A program made the translations under genes and the position numbers. Below, one piece after another: positions 11,397 to 22,421 of a DNA stretch of 64,000 bases. The notes beneath the pieces are model-generated. The model was not told where the DNA came from and did not search any database. It saw only the letters and a list, made by a program, of their open reading frames with translations. The number at the start of each line of letters is the position of its first letter. Position 1 is the first letter of the stretch. This DNA comes from Jacaranda mimosifolia (lineage: Eukaryota > Streptophyta > Magnoliopsida > Lamiales > Bignoniaceae), in NCBI GenBank assembly GCA_018894105.1, contig CM032128.1:25401001-25465000 (forward strand), read 5' to 3'.

Positions 11397-11414
11397 TCGG
11401 CGCCGTCTGTGGGA
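11397..11414 (+). other. Primer-binding site region
   Basis: TCGGCGCCGTCTGTGGGA lies one base after the LTR. The GGCGCCGT core matches the complement of a plant tRNA-Asp 3' end for its first 8-9 positions. The rest diverges, as is common in this group. The T expected first is C here. Confidence 0.6.
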
Positions 11415-11435
11415 AACTTGAATCCTCTATCGAAA

Positions 11436-13259
11436 ATGGTGAACACTAGGCGAGCCCCATCGAGAAGAGAAGAAAACAGGAGGTCCAGCTCTCCTCCCCT
11501 TCGACAGGACCCAGAACCAAATGCACAAGGACCCAGCGCTCAGCTTGAGCCTATGGTCACACTCACAATGCCTCAATTAATGCAGCTCATCAGTGAGCAG
11601 ATCTCTGCACAGATTTCAACCCAACTCTCCGCCGCATTAAACAGACATGCCGTGCAACCGGAGTCGGCAGTTAGTGCCACGCCTCAGCCTGCGGTTCCGG
11701 AGAGGGCGTGACCAGAAGAGCACTCCTAGCGACCGGAGTCGCTAAGACACCAGCATATGAGAGAATTGAGCCCGGCTCATTTTCCTAGGGAAGCAGCCCG
11801 CCCCCCACTGGGAGAGGAGGTAGCAGACTCCGTTGACCATGACGTTTGGCCCCTTTGAGCCCCGCAGCGCGATAGGGTAAAACGTTCCAGACCCAGGCCA
11901 GGCAGAAGCGCATCCCAGGCAGATCATCAAGAGTGAGAGGAGGTATCCCACCAGGTGCAACAGCTGAACAAGTGCCTGGAAGAGATCTCAAAAAGGAATG
12001 CAGACAAAGCTGTTCAGCCAGACGGGCCACCAAGGTTCAAGAGGAAGCGAGATTCACCGTTTGTTCAGGAGATCATTGATGAGCGCATCGCCATCAATGC
12101 AAAGATCCCAACTGGACTCCCGGGGTATGATGGCTCCACAGACCCGAACGAGCACCTACTGCAGTTTGAACACATGACGCAATTGCATGGGCACAACGAG
12201 TACATCCATGCAAAAATGCTGGTGAACACATTTCAAGGAGTGGCTTTGGATTGGTTTGTGAAACTGGAACCGGCGTCCATCTTCTCCTACGACCAGTTGT
12301 GTGATAAGTTTCTGCATCAATTTGCGAGCAGGAGGAAAGTGAAACTCTCCCACACCCACCTGCATACAGTGAGGCAGGCTGAAGAAGAGTCCATTTGAGA
12401 TTTTTTCACCAAATTCAACATAGAATTGCTAAAAATCGATAGCCCGAGGATTGAGTTCTTGATTGATTTACTTTTCTTGGGCTTGAGGCACAAAGAGTGC
12501 GCCAACGCCCTGGTGCGCGCACAACCCAGAACAATAGAGGAGCTCCTCGACCTCATAGAGAGGTACATGACCTAGGAGGAGATGAATAGGATGAAATATG
12601 GCAGCATGGAAGTCGACAAGAAAAAAGGCAAGGAGAAAGATGATAGACAAAACAAGGAGGGACGTCGTTCCCCTATCAAGCGCTTCCATGAATACACTCC
12701 GTTGAACCTGCCAAGGAGAGAAGTGTTGTTCGCCATTCAACACGGCAATCTACTCAAGAAGCCCCGAAAAATCATAGAAACCGAGGCCATGAAGAAGTCA
12801 AAGAAATACTGCTATATCCATAAGCAGAAAGGGCATGACACCGAGGAGTGCTTTAACCTGAAGGACGAAATCGAGAGGCTGATCAGGCAAGGCCACTTGA
12901 AAAAGTTCGTTGAAGAGCAAGCTCGAAGAGAGGAGGGTGTGGCCGACTGGACTCCCCGAAGAGAAAGGTCGGACAACCCGAAAAGAGAAGGCAAGGGAAA
13001 GCGACCAGCCCAGGAACCTAACCCACCCATCAGAGGAATCATTGACATGATCGTAGGGGGACCCACAGGAGGAGATTCCCAAAATACGAGAAAACAAACA
13101 CAGAGGCAACTCGACTCGACCAGACCGACCAAGGTCGATACAATTTTTCAGTTGTCAACCAGTACTGAACCAATTTCTTTCACCAATGCAGACCTAGAAC
13201 ACATGGAAAACAGAGGAGCAGACCGAAAGATAGATTACCCAATGGTGGTCGCCCTGTAA
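11436..13259 (+). pseudogene. gag: gag relic of the Tat-type element
   Basis: The ATG at 11436 begins MVNTRRAPS, a common Tat gag start. The capsid (retrotransposon gag) domain spans about 12060-12570, with VQEIIDERIAINAKIPTG, a DGSTDPNEHL segment and FQGVALDWF as landmarks. A zinc-knuckle-like stretch follows at about 12810-12860 (CYIHKQKGHDTEEC), with cysteine and histidine spacing suited to RNA binding. In-frame stops lie at 11709-11711 (TGA), 12396-12398 (TGA), 12573-12575 (TAG) and 13257-13259 (TAA). Several would arise from C-to-T changes in CGA, CAG or TGG codons, as expected from deamination of methylated cytosine. The product would package element RNA in cytoplasmic particles; this copy cannot make it. 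Confidence 0.85.
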
Positions 13260-13905
13260 ATAGCTAATTTCGAGGTCAGGAAAGTGCTAGTTGATAACGG
13301 AAGTTCAGTGAACATCATATTCCTGTCGACTTTGAATAGAATGAAATTGGGATAGTTGAAGTTTGATCCGGTCAGAACACCCTTAGTCGGATTTGGTGGG
13401 TCTGAGATCATCCCAGTAGGATCTATCAATCTCTCAACCACGTTCAGGCAGGGTCAACGCAGCCAAACACTAATGATCAGTTACCTGGTGGTCGACGCCC
13501 CCTTTGCATACAACGTTATCATAGGGTCGACCAGCCCTCAATGATATCAAAGCCATTATGTCCACCTATCATACGAAGATAAAGTTCCCGACCCCAGCCG
13601 GAGTGGGTGAGCTTTTATGTAACTTCAAGGACACTTGGCGCTATTACACCATTTCTGTCAATTCAACCAACTAGAAGAAACGACCTAAATTGAAGCCCTC
13701 GGGGAACGCCCCAGTAGCGAAACTCAAAGAGGGACCTTTGTCGAAGAAGAGAAAGTTGGAAGACACCAGGGTCGAGCCCGTTGGTGAATTCAAAACAATC
13801 GAACTCGAACCTGGGAACCCAGACAAAACCACCAGGATTGGGAACGAGCTGGGAGATCGATTAGAATGCCTTATGGTCGATTTCCTCCGGCGCAACGTTG
13901 ATGTT
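13260..13905 (+). pseudogene. Retropepsin (protease) relic
   Basis: A KVLVDNGSSVNIIF stretch at about 13281-13325 is the aspartic protease active site. Tat elements commonly carry D-x-G-S-S here instead of the D-T/S-G of other retropepsins. The downstream [13 protein letters not shown] near 13485-13520 fits the flap-to-C-terminal strand region. Stops or frame breaks occur at about 13354, 13543 and 13911. The linker at 13690-13900 is charged and leads into RT. Its job by family is to cleave the Gag-Pol polyprotein; it is inactive here. Confidence 0.75.
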
Positions 13906-14730
13906 TTCGCGTAGAAGGCTGCGGATCTTCAAGGCATTGACCCCAACATCATTGTCTACCAACTCAACGTGGATCCAGCCCACAAGTCGGTGCGGCAGAA
14001 GAAAAGAACTTTCAATGCCGAGCGAACGTAGATCATCGAGGAGGAGGTTGGTAAACTTTTGGAAGCAGGATATAATGTAAAAATCCAATACCCCTCTTGG
14101 CTTTGTAACGTTGTACTTGTCCCCAAGAATAAGGGAAAATGGAGAATGTGTAATGACTTTACTGATTTGAATAAAGCTTACCCTAAAGATCCTTACCCCT
14201 TGCTTCGTATAGATTTGTTAGTTGATTCCACTGCTGGTTGTGAGTTGCTTAGCATGATGGATGCATTCCAAGGGTATTACCAAATATTTATGGCACCCGA
14301 GGATAGGGACAAAACAGTTTTTGTCGTCCCCAACGAAGTATATTACTTCCTGGTTATGCCATTCAGACTTAAAAACGTAGAAGCAACATACCAGAGATTA
14401 GCCAATTTCATGTTCAGAAATGAGATTGGAAAATCGATGGAGGTCTATATGAATGATATGATCGTAAAAACTGCAAAGGTCGAGGACCATCTAGTCGACC
14501 TCAACCGCACATTTTCCATTCTCAGGGCTTTCGGTATGAAGCTCAATCCCAGCAAGTGCACTTTCGGGGTCCGAGGAGGAAAGTTCCTTGGCTATATGGT
14601 TAGTCAGAGAGGGATCGAGGCGAACCCGCAGAAGATCCAAGCAATTCTAGACATCACCCCACTTCGAACAGTTCGTGAAGTCCAACGCCTGGTCGGAAGA
14701 GTTGTGGCCTTGGGTAGATTCATTGCCTGA
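13906..14730 (+). pseudogene. pol: Reverse transcriptase relic with YMND active site
   Basis: After a break near 13911 and a stop near 14029, a 223-codon frame (14059-14730) covers most of the RT palm and fingers. WRMCNDFTDLNKAYPKD is the first conserved block. MMDAFQGYYQ carries the first catalytic aspartate, and FRLKNVEATYQR matches the usual F-G-L-K-N-A-x-A-T-x-Q-R block with changes. The catalytic Y-x-D-D motif reads YMND at 14446-14457, a G-to-A change that turns the first aspartate into asparagine and should abolish polymerisation. SKCTFGVRGGKFLGYMVS marks the start of the thumb. This segment reads as one continuous frame, unlike gag. Confidence 0.9.
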
Positions 14731-15245
14731 CTAGCGGACAAGATCCTACCTTTCTTCAAAATCCTCATAAATACCAAAAAGTCCGGATTTAAGTGGGATC
14801 AGCAGTGCGATCGGGCCTTACTAAAGCTCAAGCAATACCTCACTTGCCAAACCCGAGCTGGGAGAAGTGCTATAGCTATACTTGGCAGTCTCGTCGGCCT
14901 CTATCAGCTCGGTATTGACGACGACAAGGGGTACATTACTGCAGCAAGGCTCTTCAGGGGCCCGACCACAATTATCTGGAGATCAAGAAGTTCGCACTAG
15001 CCCTTGTGACGTCGGCCAGGAAACTATGGCCTTACTTTCAGTCTCACACAGTACTGGTGCTGACAAATCAGCCACTAAAGCAAGTGTTGTCGAAACTGGA
15101 CACTTCAGGTCGACTCACCAAATGGACTATCGAGCTTGGGGAGTTCGACATCACATTCCAACCGCGGACTGCCATCAAGGCGCAGGTCCTGGCCGACTTC
15201 ATCATCGAGCGGCTCGACCTGCCAACGCAGGATATTGAACACATC
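14731..15245 (+). pseudogene. First RNase H domain relic
   Basis: A stop ends the RT frame at 14730. Downstream frames hold a connection/RNase H region with frame changes. Landmarks are GFKWDQQCDRAL at about 14787-14822 and KKFALALVTSARKLWPYFQS near 14985-15044. A long intact frame follows from 15006, including LTKWTIELGEFDITFQP. Its role would be to degrade the RNA strand of the replication hybrid. At least two frameshifts are present. Confidence 0.75.
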
Positions 15246-15660
15246 TACATGTGGACTTTGCACGTCGATGGGTCCGCAACCTCGTCCGGAGGTAGGATAG
15301 GAATATCCCTCCGATCTCCAATTATCGAGGAGTATGACTTCGCTGTGAAACTCGACTTCCCGATCACCAATAACGAAGTAGAATATGAGGCTCTCATCGC
15401 AGGAATACGTATGGCCACAACCCGCAGTGTCAAGCAACTTGCTGCATTCACCGATTCTCAGCTGGTGGCAGAGTAGGTCGAAGGCAACTTCAAGGTGAAA
15501 GAGCATAAAATGGCGCAGTATCTGGCAGAAGTGCACTAATTGAGACAAATGTTCAGAAACTTTTCGCTGTGCCAAGTCCCTCAATCAGAAAATGAGCGAG
15601 CAGATGCGCTCGCAAAGCAAGCCAGCTCGACGAAGAGCACCAGAGAAAGAACAATAACAT
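15246..15660 (+). pseudogene. Second, plant-type RNase H domain (aRNH) relic
   Basis: A second RNase H fold follows the first. LHVDGSATSSGG gives the first acidic residue, TNNEVEYEALIAGI the glutamate, FTDSQLVAE the second aspartate and ERADALAKQAS the last. All four acidic positions are preserved. An in-frame TAG at 15474-15476 and a TAA near 15538 interrupt it. A duplicated RNase H of this sort is a known hallmark of the Tat/Ogre lineage and was probably captured from a host-like RNase HI. Confidence 0.85.
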
Positions 15661-16960
15661 TCTTGGTGTCCGACAAGCCCTGTGTCACCGCCACCGATCA
15701 GGGCCTTGTTGGATGCCTCAATGAAGCAGCCCTCTCTTGGCAGGATCCAATCAAACTCTACCTCAGTCGAGGCACCTTACCAGACGACGACAAGGACGCC
15801 CGCAAGCTCAAGGGGTTAGCAGCCAAGTATGCGCTGGACGAACACGGCCAGTTGTATCGGAGGTCGATAGCAGGACCGCCACTCAGATGTCTAGAACCCG
15901 ACCAAGCAAATATAGTGTTGCAGGAGATACATGCCAACATCTACGGTAACCACTTGGGCGGTCGATCCCTGGCACACAAGGTCATTCGCTACGGATATTT
16001 CTGGCCGACGTTGTTGAAAGATTCCGTTGACTGCGCTAAAAAATGCTCATCATGGCAAATTCATTCAAACATTCAGCACCAGCCAGCTGCACCGATGATC
16101 AGCATTAACATTACCTGGCCATTTGACCAATGGGGGATCGACATAGTTAGGTCACTCCCCAAAAACTTCCGACCAGTGAAAATTCATCATAGTAGCCGTT
16201 GAGTACTTTACAAAATGGGTGGAGGCCGAGGCTGTACCGAAGATCACCGACGCGGCCATTAAAAGCTTCATTTGGAAGAATATAGTATGTCGATTCGGAT
16301 TGCCCAAGGTCCTAATCTCAGATAATGGCACCCAATTTCAAAGCAAAAACACAAGCAAATGGTGCGAGACCTTGGGAATTACCCAACACTTCACGTCGGT
16401 GGGAAATCTGCAAGCCAATGGACAGACCGAGGTCACCAACAGAACTGTCCTCGACCACATCAAGACTCGAATAGCGAAAACCGGGGCCAGTTGGGCAGAT
16501 GACCTCCCTGGAGTGCTTTGGGCTTACAGAACGATGCCTCGAACAGCCACAGGCCACAGCCCGTACAGCTTAGTCTACGGATCCGAGGCGGTAATCCCGT
16601 CAGAGTTGATTCAATACACCGCGAGGGTGATCCACTATAACCCGATAACAAATACATCGGAGAGGACACTAGATCTAATCACTGTCGACGAACAACGTCA
16701 TGCAGCTTACAAAACAATGCAACGATATCGCTCAAAGATGGCAGACCGTTATAATAAAATAGTACGACCCCGGAGTTTCAGGATGGGCGACCTCGTTCTC
16801 AAGAAAGTGGAAGTGTCTAAACCTGTCGGGAGCTCGACCTAAAATGGGATGGACCATACTCAGTGATCAAGGTGTCAAAAAATAATGTCTACCGACTAGC
16901 TGATGCATCGAGCCGTGAGCTGCCTCGGCCTTGGAACGCGGTAAACTTGAAATTTTTTTT
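15661..16960 (+). pseudogene. Integrase relic
   Basis: The amino-terminal zinc-binding module lies at about 15925-16060, with histidines in EIHANIYGNHLGG and cysteines in DCAKKCSSWQ. The catalytic core carries D in WGIDIVRSLP (about 16129), D in LISDNGTQF (about 16321) and E in ANGQTEVTN (about 16430), so the D,D-35-E triad is intact. A one-base frame change near 16180 separates the first strand from the rest, and another near 16830 separates the core from the C-terminal KWDGPYSVIKV segment. No chromodomain is evident, as expected for Tat elements. The enzyme would insert element cDNA into chromosomes; here it is broken. Confidence 0.9.
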
Positions 16961-17059
16961 TTTGTGTAAACGGTTATCCACGACCTTTGTATCTCCTAAA
17001 GAAATGAGATTACAACATGTCCAAACCATGTGAAACAAAGCAAATCTTTCTCAAACAAG

Positions 17060-17395
17060 TCGACCCCGTAGTCAACAAGAGGCTTCACGCCGTCAAGTCG
17101 AGGCATTCGCGCTAAGACCACACAATCAACCCCATAGTCGACGAAAAAGGCTTCACACCGTCAAGTCGAGGCCTTCGCGCTGAGACCACAGAGTTGACCC
17201 CACAGTCGATGAAACAGGCTTCACGCCGTCAAGTCGAGGCCTTCGCGCCGAGACCACATAGTTGACCCCGCAGTCGACGAAAAAGGCTTCATGCCGTCAA
17301 GTCGAGGCCTTCGCGCCGAGAGCACACAATCGACCCCACAGTCGACAAAAGGCTTCACGCTGTTAAGTCGCGGGCTTTGCGCCCAAACCAAAGAC
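17060..17395 (+). repeat. 68-bp tandem array downstream of integrase
   Basis: GGCTTCACGCCGTCAAGTCG (and near variants) starts at 17081, 17149, 17217, 17285 and 17351. This gives a period of 68, 68, 68 and 66 bp with about 85-90% agreement by eye. Each unit also carries a GACCCCACAGTCGAC phrase. Tandem arrays in the 3' untranslated region are a described feature of Tat-lineage elements and a known source of satellite DNA. Confidence 0.92.
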
Positions 17396-17844
17396 ATATT
17401 CGTAAAATAGCCTTTATGGTGCGAAGTCGAACCTTTGGGGCCGACTTACTTAAAATTGTCAATTACAATTGTGATGACAATAAACCTATCCTACGATCAT
17501 CAAGGTTCTTCCAAACTTGAATATCAACTATTATGCTACTCGCTTAATTGCAATTTGCTCGACAAGAGCTGAAAACCAAGTCAGAAATTCCGACAAGCAA
17601 AACAATAATTTAATGTTTCGCAAGACGCATGCGTTTCATCAATCCAAACAAAATTGCAATCAAAGCAACTCATAACAAAAACAAGAAAAGTTATGATCAA
17701 AGTCACAGTTGAAGAAAGATAAACTAATTGCTTAATCATTCCAAACCAAAAGCCTCATCGAGGCAACAATCCAACCATCATTGTCAAAGGCCTCATCGAT
17801 GCATATACATAAACATCAAAACAAAACAACCAAGAGAGCCAGGC
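17396..17844. other. Element spacer between array and antisense ORF
   Basis: No domain or repeat was recognised. It lies between the 3' ends of the sense integrase unit and the antisense ORF, so it may hold both polyadenylation regions. Confidence 0.4.
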
Positions 17845-20340
17845 CTAGCTGGAGCTGCCGGTCTCTTCGACAGTAGGGGCGGGGGCAAGAGCACGTGCAC
17901 GAGCTCGTGCAGCAGATGGTTGGGGCTCAGGCGGGGCCATTGACATGGGTACAGCGACAGTCACGGGCCGAGAAGGGCCAGCTGCATCTTGTAAGAATAG
18001 CCGCTCGGAGATCAGGAAGAAGGAGGCCACATCAGCTCTTCCCTCTGATACATCGTAGGCGAGGTCGCCGGTAAACTCAAACTCCCGGGCCATTGCCTTC
18101 AGTCTTCTGTCAATTTCAGTCCGCCTTCTCTCTTCGGGAGTCAGTTCGACCTCCGACGCGGCTTCGACGATGGCCTCCGCTGCATCGACCTTTTCCTCCG
18201 GATATGGACGCAGCTGCTCGTCGAGAGCATGGCTCATTCTGGAGCGATCCTCAGCCCGAATCGCACAGCCCAAAAACTGCATCTACTGAATCGCCTTTTG
18301 AAAAGCGTTCCGGGCGTCGTCCAGGGCGAGCACAACACTCGCATCTTGGAAAGCCGGACTCACCACGAACTGCTGCATAGCTTCCCAGCGCACTTCCGGC
18401 AATATCCGAGCAAACTTAGCCTTGGCCTCGACCAGGCATTCACTCCGACCAGCAGCTCGACCAGACTCATAGGCAACTTGCACGTCCAACTGCAGCTTCT
18501 TTAGCTTCTCATCCATTTTGGTCCTCTCTTTAACAGCAAGGAGGACCTACTCATCTTTCTCCTGGAGCTCCTTGGATCGTTGGTTGACTTGTTTCTCCAG
18601 CTCGTCGACCTGCATCTGAGAAGACTCCAGCTGAACCTTCAAAGTCTAGACATCCCCACCACCCTCTAACTGCTCTCGATCAGCAAGGGCTAGCTCTGCT
18701 CGGCGATAAAAATTGTAGCCCATCTGCCCGACCTGATATATAAAGGTCATCACTACCATACCAAGAAGAGTGTAAACACGCAAAAATGAAAAATATAAAA
18801 CCTTACCATGTTGGCGTGGTAAGCAAATTCACAAAGGGTTGCGGCTTGACTCATCCCCATAATCATTTTCTGGTCAGCCAGAAACTGACCCTACCATCAA
18901 CACTTTCAAAGGATCTATCCCGGTGGGCCCCGCCATGTACATGCGCGAGGAATTGTGTACAATAGGGCTTGGCTCGGGCCCAAACCGTGGAGAAGGGAAC
19001 TTCGGCAAAGTGAACAACACATCGTCCCCTCGATCTCCGAAGATATCATTCCCGGTTGGGGCCGCCTTCTCTTTGCCTTTTTCGGCAGCAGCTTTCTTTG
19101 GCAGAGGACCGCCCTGCTCGACCATTGCTCTTTTGCCCCGACCCACAGGGCTCTCGCTCGCGATCGCCATCGCTCGACCAGGTGATGGACTTGGAGATGG
19201 CGTGGGGGCTACAGCCACTCGACGTGGCTCTTCGGCAGCAGCTGGCGCTCGACGAGCATTGGCACCCTCTCGTCGCTGTTGGTTTCTTTCTGCTCGGGCC
19301 AATGCTTCAGCTCTCGACCTGTTCATAATTTTCGCGCGATCTACCAAACATATTAACGGAGATCAAAAACAGAGAATCACGCATGCCATCAAAGATAAAC
19401 AAATCCCAAGATACACTCCATCTACCTATTTGATAATCCGTGGGAAAATCTATCGGGGCCGGTGACAGCCCAGCCAACACTAAGTGCCTTTCCTTGATGA
19501 AGACAGAGGCCTCCATGGGGCCGAACTCGACCAGGTCGGGGTGAGATTCCCCAGCATGTCGACATGCCCCCTCAACCAACCCCGCGAAATATTGAAACCC
19601 CCGCCACTCGTACAAAAAGGTAACGCTTCTTCCACTCTTGCCCATATGAAGAAGAGGGGGCTACGAGGAATCTGCTTCGGGCGTCGAGCAGTGAGGTAGT
19701 AAAATCCTGACTAGTCGGCGCTACCCGACTTGCGGGACATGGGAAGATGAAAAAGGTTGGAAAAGTTCTCAAAGCTAGCCGGCTGATTAAATATGTGCAT
19801 CAAAACTATAAAGCTGCAAAGGGTAGCAAAACAGTTGGGCAGGAGTTGCGTGACGCATACTTGAAGACCCCTGAGCAGACCAACCATACTATCACTTAGG
19901 GGGAACCTATGTCCACACCTAAATGCATCTCGCAAGAGCGCGATGCATTCGATCAGGTGGTCTAGCGATCAACAACTGATATTCGGGAGGGATATGGTAC
20001 AACTCTCTCAAACACCTCAGGTCCCCGGGGTTCATGGTAGAGATTATTTCACTATAGTGACCGGGAGTATACAGTCGACCTCGCGAACGGGGAATCTGGC
20101 TTGGCCTAGCTTCCCCCCCCCCTCCTCCCCCCGCGGTGGCTACTTAAGCTGCTGGAGCTCGAGCTGCTAGAACTGGAAGACAATGCAAAGGAGTCCCTAC
20201 GCCTTTCAAACTGGGTGGCCTCACTATCCCCCCCTCCTGACTACCCTCAGAGCTATATAACCCCAGCATGATTCTCAAAGAAAAGTAGACGACAGGAAGT
20301 AAAACAAAGGAACACTTACTGAATGCAAGGGTTAAACTCA
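17845..20340 (-). pseudogene. Antisense extra ORF (Transposase_28 / putative gypsy-type protein)
   Basis: Reading from about 20,330 down to 17,845, broken frames form one protein-like series. There is a poly-serine stretch (near 20,150-20,190), an ELYHIPPEYQLL segment (near 20,010), then HRFPLSDSMVGLLRGLQVCV and an LPNCFATLCSFIVL segment (about 19,760-19,900). An EWKKRYLFVR stretch (near 19,610) and GRWSVSWD follow. A charged Pro/Ala-rich linker (18,874-19,347) and a C-terminal alpha-helical region (17,845-18,516) with EERRRTEIDRRLKAMAREFE complete it. The middle part resembles the 'putative gypsy type transposon' domain found in antisense ORFs of plant Tat elements. Its function is unknown. 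Frame changes near 19,935, 19,700, 18,860 and 18,282 show decay, though some could be introns. Confidence 0.7.
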
Positions 20341-20621
20341 CGAAGTCTCGGAAGCGAAGATGTTCCTAGAAGCGCTCGACCAGATTCTAATGCGGTAAAA
20401 GTAAAAATGGCCAGAGTTACGGTGAGTATTTATAGGGAGTGGGGCACGGCAAACCAAGCGTCTGCAATAATGCCTATAACCGCCACGCCGCCCACATGCG
20501 CCACGATGTAACCGCTCAATAAATGCGCCAAACCTTGGTCGATTTTCAAAAAACCCTGGTCAATTATCCTAATGCCTATTTCACTACTTCCCAACGCTTC
20601 TCGTTGAATCCCCGTTCAGAT
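20341..20621. other. Element spacer before 3' LTR
   Basis: No gene seen. A clear polypurine tract next to the LTR is absent; the 20 bases before 20622 are not purine-rich. A poly-C run (about 20,110-20,134) lies just upstream, in the antisense ORF region. Confidence 0.45.
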
Positions 20622-21303
20622 TCCTAGGGATGGCCCAAGTTCCTAGGCCCAAACCAAGTCGGCCCAGTCAGGTGCCCAGGGCCCATAAACTTAATCGACC
20701 ACGCTCTACCAAGCCAGCCCAGCTAGACGCCCAAGGCCCATGGAACTCCTCAACCTCAGCCAACCATATCGAGTCGAGTCGGAGGTCGAGAGTAGTATTG
20801 TACCCTACCACCGCATTAAATGCCCTGACGGACACCACGTCTCCGCATTAATGGTGCATGCCATCCCCTCCTCACCACCTGACACAGCAGGCGCCGCTAT
20901 AGTGTACTATCTTGTCCTTAAAACCTGGAAGGACAGCTAGTTGGAAATATTCAAACAAGGGAAATGACTAATTACCCCTGGCAGAAGGCTAGGGGCCCCT
21001 GGGGGTACCGGGGGGCTTCCCGGACATTTTCTCAAGTGGAGAAGGATATAAATACCCTCAATTCAACCTTCTAAAGGTACGCACTCATATACACTAAAAA
21101 GCCCTTACCCCGCTGCTCGATTTCTGAGGTCGAATTCTACTGACTTGAGCATCGGAGAGCCTAAGCATAGGGCCTCTCGGCTAGCCTAACGTTTACCGTG
21201 GTTGCAGGGTTCTTCCCTAACTTATTAGGAACACGAACCTCTCAGGTCAAGTTCAACCCAAGTTCAAACCTGGATTCTTATCCTGTGGATCGAACCCTCA
21301 TCA
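20622..21303 (+). repeat. 3' LTR of the Tat-type element
   Basis: Matches the 5' LTR from GGGATGGCCC onward to the terminal CCCTCATCA. The first six bases are TTCCTA instead of TGATAT, and they duplicate the TTCCTAGG found 12 bp further in. The start coordinate is therefore set by alignment and not by a TG dinucleotide. Confidence 0.9.
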
Positions 21304-21385
21304 ATTTGTAATATATATTTATGAACTTATCAGAATTTGAATTGCCAAAATTAATATAAAGAGGTACATATATACTAAGATATAA

Positions 21386-21417
<32 letters not shown>

Positions 21418-22288
21418 AATATTTACCAAAATTAAATAAGTAATAGTAAAAGAATCTATATAGATAGTTGAATGACTCTATGGACAGTGAAACAAGCAAA
21501 CTCAAAGCATGGAAATTCATAATCAAAGACTCAGAACTTTGACTTACCAAAGTTATTTTATTTAATTTTAATTTTAATTTAAACATTGATAATATTTAAC
21601 GTAATCATAAAAAACAAACTATAACTCTATAAGCCACAGCCAAAACACGAACCAACAAAATAATACAAATAAACAAATTATGGGTTAAAGAAAATTCATG
21701 ACATGAGAAAAATGAAGAAAAAAAAAAAATCAACCAAAAGCAAAAAGCTAATGTAGCTAGTAAAATGTGAAAATTTTAACTTACCACAAGATCAAGACTC
21801 CAAGTTACTTTCATAAATTAACTTGACTCATAATTATAAAAATTTATTAATATTAGAAAACATTATGTAAATGACAAAATATTGAATATTAAAAAAAATT
21901 AGAATTTAAATTACCAAACTTATGATCCTTGAGAGGTGAAGAAAAAAGAAAGACAATGATTTTGTACATTTAAATATTAATGAATTGCATCTTTCGGTTA
22001 TTTTTAGTATATGTTACTTGTAAGGAATTTAACTTGATTAAACTATTAAATTTTAGAATAAAATATAATTTAGGAAATATTAAATTAAAGTAAGATTTAT
22101 ACATATAATTTTTATTTTATATATAAAAAAAGAATGTTAAATTGAGGTAAGATTCACCTCTTTCTTTACGGATTAAAATTATATGTATGTGTGTGTGTGT
22201 GTGTGTAGAGAAAGAGAGCTAAAAAGTTAAATTATATGTATTAATCTGGCATTGCATACATAAACTAATATATACATGTAAACTAATA

Positions 22289-22331
<43 letters not shown>

Positions 22332-22421
22332 TAATTCCATACATAAACTAATATATGTATATTTAATAATTCCATAAATAAACAAATATATGGAGAGAGA
22401 AATATAAAAGTAAATATGGAA
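21304..22421. other. AT-rich repeat sequence with TG/CA microsatellites
   Basis: Helitron-like AT-rich repeat sequence with a (TA)n(TG)n run at about 21387-21418, (TG)n at about 22190-22206 and (CA)n at about 22290-22325. No gene is seen. The segment 22385-22421 is the left part of a dispersed repeat that resumes at 25241. Confidence 0.55.

Larger units (their letters stand above)
10702..21303 (+). mobile_element. Tat-lineage Ty3/Gypsy LTR retrotransposon (complete, inactive)
   Basis: This 10.6-kb element has LTRs at 10702-11395 and 20622-21303. Its possible 5-bp target duplication is imperfect (TTTTG at 10697-10701, ATTTG at 21304-21308). Order: LTR, primer-binding site, gag, protease, RT, RNase H, a second plant-type RNase H, integrase, 68-bp tandem array, antisense ORF, LTR. 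The second RNase H, the 3' tandem array and the extra ORF after integrase are known hallmarks of the Tat/Ogre group. Every retroviral-type reading frame carries stops or frameshifts, and the RT active site is altered, so it cannot move by itself. About 39 differences in ~680 aligned LTR positions (counted by eye, mostly transitions) give ~94% LTR identity. The element is clearly richer in GC than its flanks. Confidence 0.92.

Noticed and set aside
12798..13132. Long minus-strand reading frames opposite gag (also 15105-15584 and 16318-16669)
   Set aside because: They are shadows of the recognisable plus-strand gag-pol frames and show no domain.
17060..17395. Regular repeats as a CRISPR array
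   Set aside because: The repeats are directly tandem without unique spacers and lie inside a plant retrotransposon.
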